A stretch of 64,000 bases of DNA, from NCBI GenBank assembly GCA_965226805.1, contig CBDDDW010000019.1, positions 1 to 64,000 on the forward strand, written 5' to 3'. How positions within the stretch are numbered: the first letter of the stretch is position 1; each line of letters starts with the position of its first letter. Shown piece after piece: positions 45,628 through 54,624 of the stretch. This stretch comes from CBDDDW01 sp965226805. Lineage in GTDB: Bacteria; Chloroflexota; Dehalococcoidia; Lucifugimonadales; JAGWBF01. Under the pieces are notes generated by a model. That model made no database searches. It saw nothing but the letters and a program-made list of their open reading frames with translations, and was not told the origin of the DNA. Made by a program: the position numbers and the translations under genes.

Positions 45628-45845
45628 TTCGCCGGACCTCCCTCATAGGGGAAAAGGGGTATTGGCTCGTGCCCGGTAAGGTCGGTCTCCCGCAGTCTGT
45701 TGAGCTCATGCAGGAGCGCCGTATACCGGTAGGTCACTTCGCTCAGGTCCTCATCCGGAATTTCAAGTCCAAGTCCGTGGGCGAGCCTCCGTACGCTATC
45801 TTCTGAGAGGTCGGATGGCAACTCCGCTGGGAAAATGTCTGTCAT
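45624..45845 (-). CDS. GatC-like small protein paired with the amidase
   Basis: 73 residues from ATG 45845. The middle (SEDSVRRLAHGLGLEIPDED, then EVTYRYTALLHELNRLRETD) has the helical layout of GatC, and the end EPIPLFPYEGG is reminiscent of GatC's belt segment. It overlaps the amidase start as ATGA. GatC stabilises GatA in tRNA amidotransferase. A dedicated pair outside that complex suggests the amidase needs a chaperone-like partner; this is inference from position and shape. Confidence 0.6.
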   Translation of the reverse strand: MTDIFPAELPSDLSEDSVRRLAHGLGLEIPDEDLSEVTYRYTALLHELNRLRETDLTGHEPIPLFPYEGGPAK

Positions 45846-45910
45846 AGCAATGCCTCCGTGGTCAAGATTAATTCAGGGACCGAATCTCTGGCCCTCTAAT
45901 CAGATCGGGG

Positions 45911-46810
45911 TTAGGCCTTACCGGGTGGGTAGTGCTCGCGCCACCAATCGGCGATGTCCTTTCGACGGGCGAACCAGACATTGGGATGGCTCTGGGCGTA
46001 CTTGAAAAAACGCTCCACCGCCATGGAACGGGGAGGCCGGCCGGCGATACGGCAGTGGAGCCCTACCGTCATCATCTTGGGGACATCCTTCCCCTCCTCG
46101 TAGAGGCAGTCGAAGGAGTCTTTCATGTAGTTGAAGAAGTCCTCAGTGCTCGAGAGACCCCCGCGCCAGAATCTGGCATCGTTGACCTCGATGCTGTAGG
46201 GGACCACCAGCCAGGGCCGTCCGTGGACCGTGGTATAGTAGGGGAGGTCGTCGGCGACCGAGTTGCTGTCGTAGGTGAAGCCCCCGATCTCGGCCAACAA
46301 ATCCCTGGTGTTCACGCTCACCCCGTACCGGGTGAACCAGCTCACCGACCGCTCCCCCGTAATCGCTTCCAACGAGTCCGTGGCCTTTATAATCGCCGCC
46401 CGCTCCTCCTCTTTTTCGAAGCCGTAGTACTCCTCCCATCGGTAGCCGTGGCCGCACACTTCATGGCCGCGCCGGACGATCTCCTTCCCCACTGCGGGAT
46501 TGCGTTCGATGGCGAGGGCACAGGAGAAGAAGGTGGACTTTATGCCGTACTTATCCAGAAGCCGGAACAGGCGCCACACACCCACCCGGCTCCCGTACTC
46601 GAACATGGACTCGTTGAGCAGGTCCCTGGCGTCCATCGGCATCGGCGAAGCCACCTCTCCGTTCGTCTCACGGTGGGAGTCTCCGTCCAGCAGGGAATAC
46701 TCGGAACCCTCCTCATAATTCACGACTACCGATACCGCGATCCGGGCGTCATCGGGCCAGCGTACCTTGGGCAACTCCGCTCCATATCCAATCAGGTCCC
46801 GCTCTATCAT
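45911..46810 (-). CDS. Polysaccharide deacetylase-family protein, PuuE (allantoinase)-like
   Basis: 299 residues from ATG 46810 (AGGAG eight bases upstream; the frame is open earlier). It begins DLIGYGAELPKVRWPDDARI, then VVNYEEGSEYSLLDGD and GVWRLFRLLDKYGIKSTFF, as in PuuE-like deacetylases. VCGHGYRWEEYYG and SWFTRYGVSVNTRDLL correspond to the catalytic base and active-site loops. Members hydrolyse allantoin or similar ring amides without the classic NodB metal triad. It fits a C-N hydrolysis theme with its neighbours. Confidence 0.83.
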   Translation of the reverse strand: MIERDLIGYGAELPKVRWPDDARIAVSVVVNYEEGSEYSLLDGDSHRETNGEVASPMPMDARDLLNESMFEYGSRVGVWRLFRLLDKYGIKSTFFSCALAIERNPAVGKEIVRRGHEVCGHGYRWEEYYGFEKEEERAAIIKATDSLEAITGERSVSWFTRYGVSVNTRDLLAEIGGFTYDSNSVADDLPYYTTVHGRPWLVVPYSIEVNDARFWRGGLSSTEDFFNYMKDSFDCLYEEGKDVPKMMTVGLHCRIAGRPPRSMAVERFFKYAQSHPNVWFARRKDIADWWREHYPPGKA

Positions 46811-47153
46811 TTCCCCATCTCCTGATAATCGGTCATACTGGTTGCCGCCAGCAACGCCGGGATAAAAAACCGGGGTGAGGGCACTCTCGTAGCAATGAAC
46901 GTACGGCTTCAGGGAGCCGTGTATCAATTTCCGATAACATTATAGCCTCTGCGTCAAACTTCGTTGACGCTCTCGGAGGCCCTTGCTATAATGCAGCCCG
47001 CCGATCTTGTCCGTGCGCACCTTTGCTTTGCTTCGCTTCCCATGTTGAAACCCACCTCCTTCACACTTTGGCCGATACTTATCCAGGTGTCGGTCTGCCT
47101 GGCCGGCTGGACTGCCCCGCCTATTAGAGGCGCTGCCGAAAAGTGGCTTCCAG

Positions 47154-48533
47154 ATGGCTGAGCGGCAGCGGGACTTCATCCACGACTTGGTCCGCCACGT
47201 CGTCTCCACCCCCTACGAGAGCCTCTCTCCCAAGGCTATTCAGGCCACGAAGACCTACGTTCTGGACAGCCTCGGCGTGGCCGCAGTCGGGACGTTGGCG
47301 CCGGGAGTCAAGGAGATGCTCAGTATCCTCAGGGGATGGGGTGGCAACGAGAAGAGCACAGCCCTCGTCCTGGGTGGCATGCTCCCACCCCCGTCCGCCG
47401 CGATGCTGAACAGCTTCCTCATGCACAACCAGGAGTTCGACTGCATCCACGATCGGGCCGTTCTGCACCCATTCACCGTCGTGCTTCCCGTATCTCTCTC
47501 AGTGGCCGAGGCGAAGGGGAACGTGACCGGGCGAGAGCTGCTTACCGCCGTCTGCCTGGGTGTGGACGTCGCATGCTATCTCGGTCTGGCCTCTCGCTCT
47601 GCCATGACCCATTTCCGCCCCGGCACAGCCGGCGCCTTCGGCGCTGTTGCCGCCGCTGGGAAGATTCTCGGTTTCGATGAGACCACCCTCGCCAACGCCA
47701 TGGGGATAGTGTATAGCCAGATTAGTGGCACATTGCAGCCCCATCACGAGGGGGTCACAGTCAACTCCATGCAGACGGCGTTCAACGCCAGGGCCGCCGT
47801 TACCGCCGTATCCCTCGCGGCAGAGGGCATAGATGGGCCGACGGAGGTGCTGGAAGGACGCTACGGCTACCTGAGGCTCTTCGAGGGCGAATACAGCCTT
47901 GACGTTGTCTCGGGGGACCTGGGCCGGGTCTGGCAGGTGGAGCAGGTGGGCCACAAACCCTACCCTTGTGGCCGGCTCACCCAGGGCACTGTCGAGGCCG
48001 CGCTGGCTCTACGGGAAAGTCACGGGATCGATCCCAAAGACGTAGCCGAATGCGAGGCTACCGTTCCGCCCCTGGTCCACCGCCTGGTGGGCCGGCCCCT
48101 GGACCGCAGCTCTCCAACCCCCCAGTACGCCAAGCTTTCCATACCCTTCGTCGTGGCGACCGCCCTGGTCCGGGGCAGCGTGTTCGTTACGGACTTTCAA
48201 GGGGATGCGCTACGCGACCCAAAGGTGCATGAGCTGGCCCGCAAGGTAGCTGTGGTGCGCGCCCCAGACATCGATGACGAGAACGTCATGTATCCGGCCC
48301 GGCTTCGGATCAGTACGGGAAGTGGAGCAGTCCACGGGGCAACCGTAGAGCGGGCGCTGGGCCATCCGGACAATCCCCTGAGCAGGGAGCAGCATCTGGC
48401 GAAATTTCACCGATGCTGGGACACGGGGGCCTCACACCTTCCCGCAGCCAACAGCCGGCTCTTGATCGACCTGGTGGACCGCCTGGAGGACGTCCGAGCC
48501 GTACAGGAGGTCGTGCAGTTGCTCCGGCCCTGA
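47154..48533 (+). CDS. MmgE/PrpD family protein
   Basis: 459 residues from ATG 47154. It opens with FIHDLVRHVVSTPYESLSPK and YVLDSLGVAAVGTLAPG, followed by NSFLMHNQEFDCIHDRAVLH, HFRPGTAGAFGAVAAAGKIL, HEGVTVNSMQTAFNARAAV and HKPYPCGRLTQGTVEAALAL. The layout matches MmgE/PrpD proteins such as 2-methylcitrate dehydratase, though itaconate- and other dehydratase-like relatives also fit. No other methylcitrate gene is nearby. Confidence 0.88.
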   Translation: MAERQRDFIHDLVRHVVSTPYESLSPKAIQATKTYVLDSLGVAAVGTLAPGVKEMLSILRGWGGNEKSTALVLGGMLPPPSAAMLNSFLMHNQEFDCIHDRAVLHPFTVVLPVSLSVAEAKGNVTGRELLTAVCLGVDVACYLGLASRSAMTHFRPGTAGAFGAVAAAGKILGFDETTLANAMGIVYSQISGTLQPHHEGVTVNSMQTAFNARAAVTAVSLAAEGIDGPTEVLEGRYGYLRLFEGEYSLDVVSGDLGRVWQVEQVGHKPYPCGRLTQGTVEAALALRESHGIDPKDVAECEATVPPLVHRLVGRPLDRSSPTPQYAKLSIPFVVATALVRGSVFVTDFQGDALRDPKVHELARKVAVVRAPDIDDENVMYPARLRISTGSGAVHGATVERALGHPDNPLSREQHLAKFHRCWDTGASHLPAANSRLLIDLVDRLEDVRAVQEVVQLLRP

Positions 48534-48542
48534 CCACCCGTT

Positions 48543-49250
48543 TTAGGGTTGCGGGTCGAGCTTCTCCTCCAGGACCCGAGCGAACTCAGGTCCCTTGCCC
48601 GACTCCTCGTGCTTGAAGTAGACGAACACGTCCCCCCAGTCCCCGGCGTGCTGAGTAATTATCCCCGCCCATCTCTCGATATCCGAGTCCTCGTATCCCT
48701 CGTCGCGCAAACGGAAATAGCCGTAGTCGGCCGTTGATACGACGGGGGTCGTCATCTTCTCCGAGTCGGCGATGCAGAGGGCCAGGTTCCTGGCCTTTAG
48801 CTGGGCGAAGACATCGTCTGAGTGCCAGGAGGTGTCGCGGAACTCAAAGGCAGCACGGGCTCCCGGCGGCATCACCGCGAGGAACTCCTCCAACAGTGCC
48901 GTGTCCTTTTTCAGCGAAGGAGGGAGCTGAAACAGCAGGACGCCAAGCTTGGGGCCCAGGGTCTTCGCCCTCTCCCAAAAGGTCTCAAGCAGGGCCTCGC
49001 ACTGCCGGAGACGAGCGTCATGGGTGATTCGCCGGGACACCTTCAGCGTGAAGATGAAGTCCTCGGGGGTGGCCCCCGACCAGTCCGCCAGCACCTTCTC
49101 ACTGGGTATCCGGTAGAAGGTGTAGTTGATCTCCACCGTCGAGAGCCTTTCTGCATAGTACGGGAGCATCTTGGAGGTTGGGAAGCCCGGAGGATAGAAG
49201 CTCCCCCTCCATTCGGGATAGTTGTAGCCTGACGTTCCGATGCGTATCAT
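48543..49250 (-). CDS. DUF72 (YecE-like) protein
   Basis: 235 residues from ATG 49250. The DUF72 start MIRIGTSGYNYPEWRGSFYP is unmistakable, followed by LSTVEINYTFYRIPSEKVL, FTLKVSRRITHDARL, LGVLLFQLPPSLKKD and AFEFRDTSWHSDDVFA. The fold is a TIM barrel; the function of the family is not settled. It runs convergently with the MmgE/PrpD gene, with nine bases between their stops. Confidence 0.9.
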   Translation of the reverse strand: MIRIGTSGYNYPEWRGSFYPPGFPTSKMLPYYAERLSTVEINYTFYRIPSEKVLADWSGATPEDFIFTLKVSRRITHDARLRQCEALLETFWERAKTLGPKLGVLLFQLPPSLKKDTALLEEFLAVMPPGARAAFEFRDTSWHSDDVFAQLKARNLALCIADSEKMTTPVVSTADYGYFRLRDEGYEDSDIERWAGIITQHAGDWGDVFVYFKHEESGKGPEFARVLEEKLDPQP

Positions 49251-49872
49251 GTCCTATCGCCTCATGTATTCTCCTAGTCGATTCAGATGCGAGTCTGTAT
49301 CACCCAGGCTCGACTCCGCTATTTTAGACCGCATGGTGTACACGTGCATATCGTGTTCCATGGTAAAGGTTATCCCGGCGAAAATGGTGTGCCTCCGCCG
49401 CCGTACTCCTGGGGTCACCCTATAGCCAGCCAATGTCTGGCCGCCAACTTCCGGGCAATGGAGCGCCCGAACCGGTGCTGTTCTTCGCTGGTGATCCTCT
49501 GTGTGCGCTGTGCCTCAAGCTCCTGAGCCGGGCATCTCGCGCGGCCCGCCTACGGCCGCCACCTCGGAATGAGGCGATTATAGGTACCCGCCGGACCACG
49601 GTCAACGCCACCGCCGCCGCCAGGATCCGTGAAAGTCGGGAATCTCCCGAGCCTGTACGCGGTATTGCGGATTCAGGATATGATCATGGAGATTCCCTAC
49701 CATGCGGTCAAGTCGCCCTAGCCAGGGAGATCTGTCCTGTTGACAGTGCACTGGGGCGGGGGATAGGATAAGCGGCGAGAGCCAAAGATAGACCGAGTTT
49801 AGATATACGGTAAGCGCATCTGGCCGGATGCCCTCGTCGATATGCTCTGCCTGATCTCGTTCATAATGATAA
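49251..49872. other. 622-base gap without a supported gene
   Basis: Short ORFs on both strands lack any family signal. The right edge is the AGTGACACTT end of the IS481-like element. The stretch probably includes the promoter of the DUF72 gene, but I see no strong boxes. Confidence 0.5.
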
Positions 49873-49972
49873 GTGACACTTAGAATAGTGTCATCATGAA
49901 GATAGTAGGAACGAGAGGAACAGGTACCAAAGGTATAAGCAGGGTGCAGGGGATCTCAAGTGGACCCCATCA

Positions 49973-50908
49973 TCAGGACAGCGGTGAGGCTAAAATAAGA
50001 GAGTCTACCGCTGGGGTGTCTCGTAAACCTTCATCCGATTGTAAGGCTTGTGGATGTTCCAGTAAACACCTTTGTGGGCTCACTGCATGGAACACCTGAC
50101 CCGGTGACCGATAGCCCAGGGCTTGATGGGGCCGCTCTTGGTTGTAGAAGGCCAGATAAGCCCCAATCCCTTTTCTGGCCTCAGTCCCATTTTGGTATGC
50201 CTTCAGGTACACCTCCTCGTACTTGATGCTGCGCCACAGCCGTTCCACGAAGACGTTGTCCATGCACCGGCCCCTGCCGTCCATGCTCACTTGAACGCCT
50301 TGCGCCAGCAGCATGCTGGTGAAGGCCTCGCTGGTGAACTGGCTGCCCTGGTCGGTGTTGAAGATCTGTGGCCGACCCTTGCTCAAGGCCTCTTCCAGAG
50401 CCGCAACACAGAAGTCTACCTCCAGGGTGTTGGACAGCCGCCAGGCCAGCACGTAGCGGCTGTGCCAGTCCATGATGGCCATCAAGTAGAGGAAACCCCG
50501 AGCCATGGGTATGTAGGTGATGTCGGTGGCCCACACCTGGTTGACCCGGTTGATCTCCAGCCCCCTGAGCAAGTACGGATAGACCTTATGCCCTGGGTTT
50601 GGCTTGGTGGTGTTGGGACGCCGGTAGATGGCCTCCAGGCCTATCAGCTGCATCAGCCGGCGGACCCGCTTGCGGTTGACCTGGTGTCCGTGATTTCTGC
50701 GCCAGGCAGTCATCCTTCTGGAGCCGTAGAAAGGTGTCTTCAGGTACTGTTGGTCTATGAGGGCCATCAACTCCATGTCCTCGGCGCCGGCCTCGGTTGG
50801 CAGGTAGTACAACGAGGAGCGGCTGATACCCAGCAAGGCGCACTGGCGCACCAGAGACAGCTTCGGTTCTTCTCGGTCAATCATGGCCCGGCGTTGGGAC
50901 CGGCTCAC
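49973..50908 (-). CDS. IS3-family transposase OrfB (type A), intact
   Basis: 311 residues from GTG 50908, which overlaps the orfA stop as GTGA. The DDE core shows VWATDITYIPMARGFLYL, FNTDQGSQFTSEAF and FVERLWRSIKYEEVYLKAY. It ends with the usual RPHQALGYRSPGQVF. It is the intact template for the broken copy at 3363-4301. Confidence 0.92.
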   Translation of the reverse strand: MSRSQRRAMIDREEPKLSLVRQCALLGISRSSLYYLPTEAGAEDMELMALIDQQYLKTPFYGSRRMTAWRRNHGHQVNRKRVRRLMQLIGLEAIYRRPNTTKPNPGHKVYPYLLRGLEINRVNQVWATDITYIPMARGFLYLMAIMDWHSRYVLAWRLSNTLEVDFCVAALEEALSKGRPQIFNTDQGSQFTSEAFTSMLLAQGVQVSMDGRGRCMDNVFVERLWRSIKYEEVYLKAYQNGTEARKGIGAYLAFYNQERPHQALGYRSPGQVFHAVSPQRCLLEHPQALQSDEGLRDTPAVDSLILASPLS

Positions 50909-51189
50909 AACCCGAAGCTCCGTGACAAAAAATCCCGTTCCACCTTGAGCTGCCCAATCTGTTGGTAGAGCTGGGCAGTGAGGACCTCTTGGTCCTTCTC
51001 CTGGCGTCCAGCACCATTTTCAAAGAGGTGCGGCGCCCCCTGAGTCAAGGCCTTCTTCCAGGCATGGATCTGGCTCGGGTGGACTTCAAACCGGCTGGCC
51101 AGCTCTGCAATGGTGTGCTCCCCCTGGAGCGCGGCCAAAGCCACTTTGCCCTTGAAGACTGGGCTGTGCTTCTTACGTGTTTGCTTCAT
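50905..51189 (-). CDS. IS3-family transposase OrfA (type A), right copy
   Basis: 94 residues, identical in protein sequence to 3082-3366. Helix-turn-helix in TIAELASRFEVHPSQIHAWK, coiled-coil in the last third (LTAQLYQQIGQLKVERDFL). It is coupled to orfB through the GTGA overlap. Confidence 0.9.
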   Translation of the reverse strand: MKQTRKKHSPVFKGKVALAALQGEHTIAELASRFEVHPSQIHAWKKALTQGAPHLFENGAGRQEKDQEVLTAQLYQQIGQLKVERDFLSRSFGL

Positions 51190-51263
51190 GTCCTGCTCCT
51201 TCTTTCCGTCCTATTTTAGGAGCGGGACTCTCTCTTAGCCACCTGTCCGAATTTTGGGGACCA

Positions 51264-52289
51264 CCTGGCCAAGGCCAGATTGAAGTGGATGGACCATTAC
51301 CGCACCTATAGAAACGCCGCATTGACCTGTCGCTACTTTGGCATCAGCCGGCAGACCTTTTATCGGTGGAAGGGACGGTACAACTCCAGGGATCTCAGCA
51401 GCCTGGAAGAGCGTTCCCATAAGCCCAAGCGGCTACGTCGGCCTAGCTGGTCTCGGGAGCTGGCTCTAGCAGTGTTACATCTGAGAGAGCAGTATCCAAG
51501 GTGGGGGAAAGACAAGTTGGCAGTGCTGCTAAGGGAGAGGGGCTGGGAGGTGTCCACCTCCATGGTGGGACGTATCCTGAGCCACCTGAAGGCCCGTGGG
51601 GTGCTCAAGGAGCCGCTCCGCAATGGTATTCCCACCCGTAAGCGGCTTGGCGTCGTACCTACGCCGTGCGCAAGCCCAAAGGATATGAGGTAAAGAAGCC
51701 GGGAGACTTAGTTCAGGTGGACACTCTGGATATACGCCCACTGCCTGGGATGGTCCTGAAGCACTTCACTGCCCGCGATGTGGTCTCCCGCTGGGATGTG
51801 GTGGAAGCCCACACCAGAGCCACTGCTACCACGGCGGCGGGCTTCTTGGAGCGCCTCCTGGAGCGGATGCCCTTCCCTATAAGGGCCATCCAAGTGGATG
51901 GTGGCTCTGAGTTCCAGGCGGCCTTTGAGATGGAATGCCAGCGCCGGGAACTGAAGCTCTTTGTGCTGCCGCCCCGATCCCCCAAGCTCAACGGCTGTGT
52001 GGAGCGGGCCCAACGCACCCATACAGAAGAGTTCTATGAGGTCAACGACTTCTCCCTGGAAGTGGCTCCCCTCAACCGGGAGCTGCTGGCCTGGGAACGT
52101 ATCTACAATACTGTGCGTCCCCATCAGGCACTGGGGTACCTAACCCCCTGGGCGTTCTGGCAGCGCTGGCTCTTGGATCACCCACCGGACAAAGAAAACG
52201 GAACGGCGGGCATATCACCCGGCGTCCCGTCTTCCCCATACACTTCCACCATATCACATCCCACCCTGAAGGAGGTCAAGTGTCACTAA
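51264..52289 (+). pseudogene. IS481-like transposase, N-truncated and frameshifted
   Basis: Reading begins at the IS3 border with AKARLKWMDHYRTYRNAAL and goes through FGISRQTFYRWKGRYNSRDL to RNGIPTRKRLG. A one-base shift near 51645 then moves the frame, and the second part starts YAVRKPKGYEVKKPGDLVQV. DDE residues are in VQVDTLDI, IQVDGGSEFQ and LNGCVERAQRTHTEEFY. The final stop TAA uses two bases of DNA outside the terminal repeat. The shift is shared with the left copy, so it is old and not a read error unique to one copy. Confidence 0.8.
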
Positions 52290-52458
52290 TCTACTGGACG
52301 AGTACACGCGCTGGTCGCAGGCCCTGGCTTACGCTATAATGGTGGCTCTGGGCAGCTGTTCGTGAACGACGGCAGCCACGCTAAACAGATCCGTTCTGGA
52401 TTGCCGCCATCGCCCCATTGGGTGCCGAGGTGGACGATAGGATGCAGAGGTAGCTCAC

Positions 52459-53427
52459 ATGGACCCACTGCTCTCCGTGGAAGACCTGCACGTGGAGTAC
52501 CGCACCCCCAGGGGTGTTCTGGCTGCGGTCAAAGGCGTGACCCTCAACGTGGAAAGGCGTGAAGTCGTCGGGCTGGTGGGAGAGACAGGCTCGGGGAAGT
52601 CGACAATCGCGCGGGCCGTCGTCAATAGGGTCAGGCCTCCTGGGCAAATCCCGCAGGGGCGGATCATGTTCAACGGGCAGGATTTGCTCGGCCTCTCGCC
52701 GAAGGAGATGAGGCAGGTGCGGGGGAGGAAGATCGCGCTGATCATCCAGAATCCGGCTGCGGCGCTGAACCCGTTACTAACCGTAAACACCCAGTTCATG
52801 AACGTCCACCATGCTCACGGAGAGGGGACAAAGGAGTCGGCGAAGGCCAAAATATTGGATCTCCTCCATCAGGTGCAGCTCCGCGATCCTCAGAGGGTGT
52901 TGGATACATACGCCCATCAGCTAAGCGGAGGTATGGCGCAACGTGTTATGATCGCGATGGCCCTGCTCCATTCTCCTGAGCTGCTCATCGCTGATGAAGC
53001 CACGACCGGCCTCGATGCCACAATCCAGGCCCACATCCTGGACCTTCTCGCGGAGCTGGTGAATCAATATCAGATGTCAGCGCTGGTCATTACCCACGAG
53101 ATGGGCATTGTCCTACATTATTGCCAGCGGGTGATCGTGCTGTTCGAGGGAGAGATCGTGGAGGAAGGGCCGGTCAGCGATGTTTTCGCCCAACCCCGGC
53201 ATCCCTACACGCAGAAACTGCTGTCCTCCAGCCTGGAGAAAGTTCAGTTCGAAATGCCCGAGGCCCCACCTACACCAGTCTTTGAGCCGGAGCGGAATGG
53301 GAAGGACGCATGCGCATTCCGGTTCCGCTGTCCCTACGCCTTCCAGCGTTGTGGAGAGGAGCACCCAGATCTGGTGACCGCCGGACCCAGGCACCAATCA
53401 AGGTGTTTCCTGGTGGATGGTTCATAA
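52459..53427 (+). CDS. Oligopeptide-type ABC transporter ATPase (OppD/DppD class)
   Basis: 322 residues from ATG 52459. Walker A GETGSGKST, Q-loop ALIIQNPAAALNPLL, signature LSGGMAQRVMIAMAL, Walker B LLIADEATTGLDA, switch VITHEMG. The C-terminal cysteine cluster CAFRFRCPYAFQRC is the OppD/DppD iron-sulfur type tail. TATAAT at 52335-52340 may be its promoter. The stop overlaps the next gene (TAATG). No permease or binding-protein genes lie upstream because the IS481/IS3 composite sits there, so the rest of the transporter was probably separated by the insertion. Confidence 0.93.
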   Translation: MDPLLSVEDLHVEYRTPRGVLAAVKGVTLNVERREVVGLVGETGSGKSTIARAVVNRVRPPGQIPQGRIMFNGQDLLGLSPKEMRQVRGRKIALIIQNPAAALNPLLTVNTQFMNVHHAHGEGTKESAKAKILDLLHQVQLRDPQRVLDTYAHQLSGGMAQRVMIAMALLHSPELLIADEATTGLDATIQAHILDLLAELVNQYQMSALVITHEMGIVLHYCQRVIVLFEGEIVEEGPVSDVFAQPRHPYTQKLLSSSLEKVQFEMPEAPPTPVFEPERNGKDACAFRFRCPYAFQRCGEEHPDLVTAGPRHQSRCFLVDGS

Positions 53428-54407
53428 TGACTACGTTCCTTCAGGTGGAAGAGCTATCCAAGGTTTTCGATGTGGGCCGCAAAAGGAAAGTGCACGCGGT
53501 GAACAACGTCTCTTTGACCATCGACCGGGGAGAGACGGTGGCTTTAGTGGGAGAAAGCGGTTCCGGAAAGACTACGGTCGGGAACTGCATACTGAACCTG
53601 GTCAAGCCGACATCCGGGCGTGTGTTAGTGGAGGAGACGGATGTTACCAACCTGAAACCCAGTGAGTTCCGTCCCTGGCGGGTCCGTCTACAAATGGTGT
53701 TTCAGGACCCTTACGAGTCCCTCAACCCCCGTATGAAGATTCGATCTATCATAGAGGAGCCGTTGTTGCTGAGCGGATACAACAAGGAGCGACGCGACGA
53801 CCGGGTCCTGGAGCTTGCCCGGAGAGTTCAGCTGGACGAGCACCGGCTGGATGTCTTCCCAAGGAGTCTAAGTGGAGGCCAGCAGCAACGCGTGGGCATC
53901 GCCCGGGCGATCGCCGCGCTGCCCTCCTTCATAGTCCTCGACGAACCCACCTCATCGTTGGACGCATCGGTGCGCGGCGATATATTGGACCTTCTGCAGT
54001 CGTTGCAGGAGGAGCTACAACTAACCTATCTGCTCATCTCCCACGACCTGTCCACCGTCCGGAGCCTGGCGAAGCGGGTTGCGGTGATGTATCTGGGTCA
54101 CATCGTGGAGGAGGGGGAGACCGAAGTTATCTTTGACGATCCCCAGCACCCATACACAAAGGCGCTGCTGTCTTGTATGCTGACTACGGAGTACTATTCA
54201 CAGAGGCATGTTTACGCCCTGAAGGGGCTGCTGGACGAAACATCCGACATGCCTCAAGGCTGTCCCCTATCCCCAAGGTGCCCGGTCGCCATAGAGAAGT
54301 GCTCCTCAGAGAACCCACCGCTTCTCCCCTCGGGTTCCGACCGGAAGGTCGCCTGCTTTGTGGCCATGAGCCAGCTTACGGGCGCCTCCGACCCCTCAGC
54401 ACGATAG
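53427..54407 (+). CDS. Oligopeptide-type ABC transporter ATPase (OppF/DppF class)
   Basis: 326 residues from ATG 53427, overlapping the upstream TAA by one base. Walker A GESGSGKTT, Q-loop MVFQDPYESLNP, signature LSGGQQQRVGIARAI, Walker B FIVLDEPTSSLDA, switch LISHDLS, and the cysteine tail GCPLSPRCPVAIEKC. OppD- and OppF-type subunits form a heterodimer driving import of peptides, nickel or amide-like solutes. The duplicate at 1-838 is broken. Confidence 0.93.
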   Translation: MTTFLQVEELSKVFDVGRKRKVHAVNNVSLTIDRGETVALVGESGSGKTTVGNCILNLVKPTSGRVLVEETDVTNLKPSEFRPWRVRLQMVFQDPYESLNPRMKIRSIIEEPLLLSGYNKERRDDRVLELARRVQLDEHRLDVFPRSLSGGQQQRVGIARAIAALPSFIVLDEPTSSLDASVRGDILDLLQSLQEELQLTYLLISHDLSTVRSLAKRVAVMYLGHIVEEGETEVIFDDPQHPYTKALLSCMLTTEYYSQRHVYALKGLLDETSDMPQGCPLSPRCPVAIEKCSSENPPLLPSGSDRKVACFVAMSQLTGASDPSAR

Positions 54408-54471
54408 GGATCGCTGCTTCCACGTCTTCAACGGACTGCTACGTACGCGAACGCCTGCGGCCCTGTCTCAC

Positions 54472-54496
54472 GGTTCGACAAGCTCACCATGAGCGG
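54472..54496. repeat. TTCGACAAGCTCACC-type repeat
   Basis: GGTTCGACAAGCTCACCATGAGCGG, as at 38712 and 43740. It lies in the gap between the transporter genes and the convergent ureidoglycolate-lyase-like gene. The remainder of 54408-54624 holds no gene. Confidence 0.7.
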
Positions 54497-54624
54497 AAAA
54501 GATCTTATCGGCCGCTCCACTTAGACGAGACCAACGCGAGTGTCCCTGTTCCTGGTGGCAGGCTTATAGCCAGCGACCTATCAGAAGACAAGGGGAGCGG
54601 GCGGCCTCGGGACTTGTGGGAGCG

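Larger units (their letters stand above)
49961..51263 (-). mobile_element. IS3-family element, type A (right copy)
   Basis: The element is 1303 bp from TGGACCCCATCATCAGGACAG to the complement of TGGTCCCCAAAATTCGGACAG. Both ORFs are open, so this copy may be active. It is inserted in the IS481-like element close to the start of its transposase. Confidence 0.88.
49873..52287 (+). mobile_element. IS481-like element split by an IS3 insertion
   Basis: Outer ends AGTGACACTT (49873-49882) and AAGTGTCACT (52278-52287) are perfect 10-base inverted repeats. TAA occurs at both borders as a possible short target duplication. Inside, the IS3 type A element occupies 49961-51263. Without it the element is about 1.1 kb. 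The transposase is broken twice, first by the IS3 insertion near its N-terminus and then by a one-base shift. The left arm of the window holds a copy without the 49873-49960 part. Confidence 0.8.
49961..54263. repeat. Right arm of the inverted duplication (mirror of 1-4312)
   Basis: This is the cleaner copy. IS3 orfA, orfB and both ABC ATPases are intact here while their mirrors at 1-4312 are broken. The shared sequence ends at the outer IS3 border (five more bases, TCAAG, also match) and, at the other side, at window base 1, so the full extent of the duplication is unknown. Confidence 0.9.

Noticed and set aside
49251..49872. A gene in the gap after DUF72
   Set aside because: Only short ORFs with no motif and no ribosome site; an apparent 112-residue ORF starts inside low-complexity codons and resembles nothing known.
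52288..52458. C-terminal end of a permease gene upstream of OppD
   Set aside because: No frame gives the expected OppC/DppC ending; the short reading before the ATG is not convincing.
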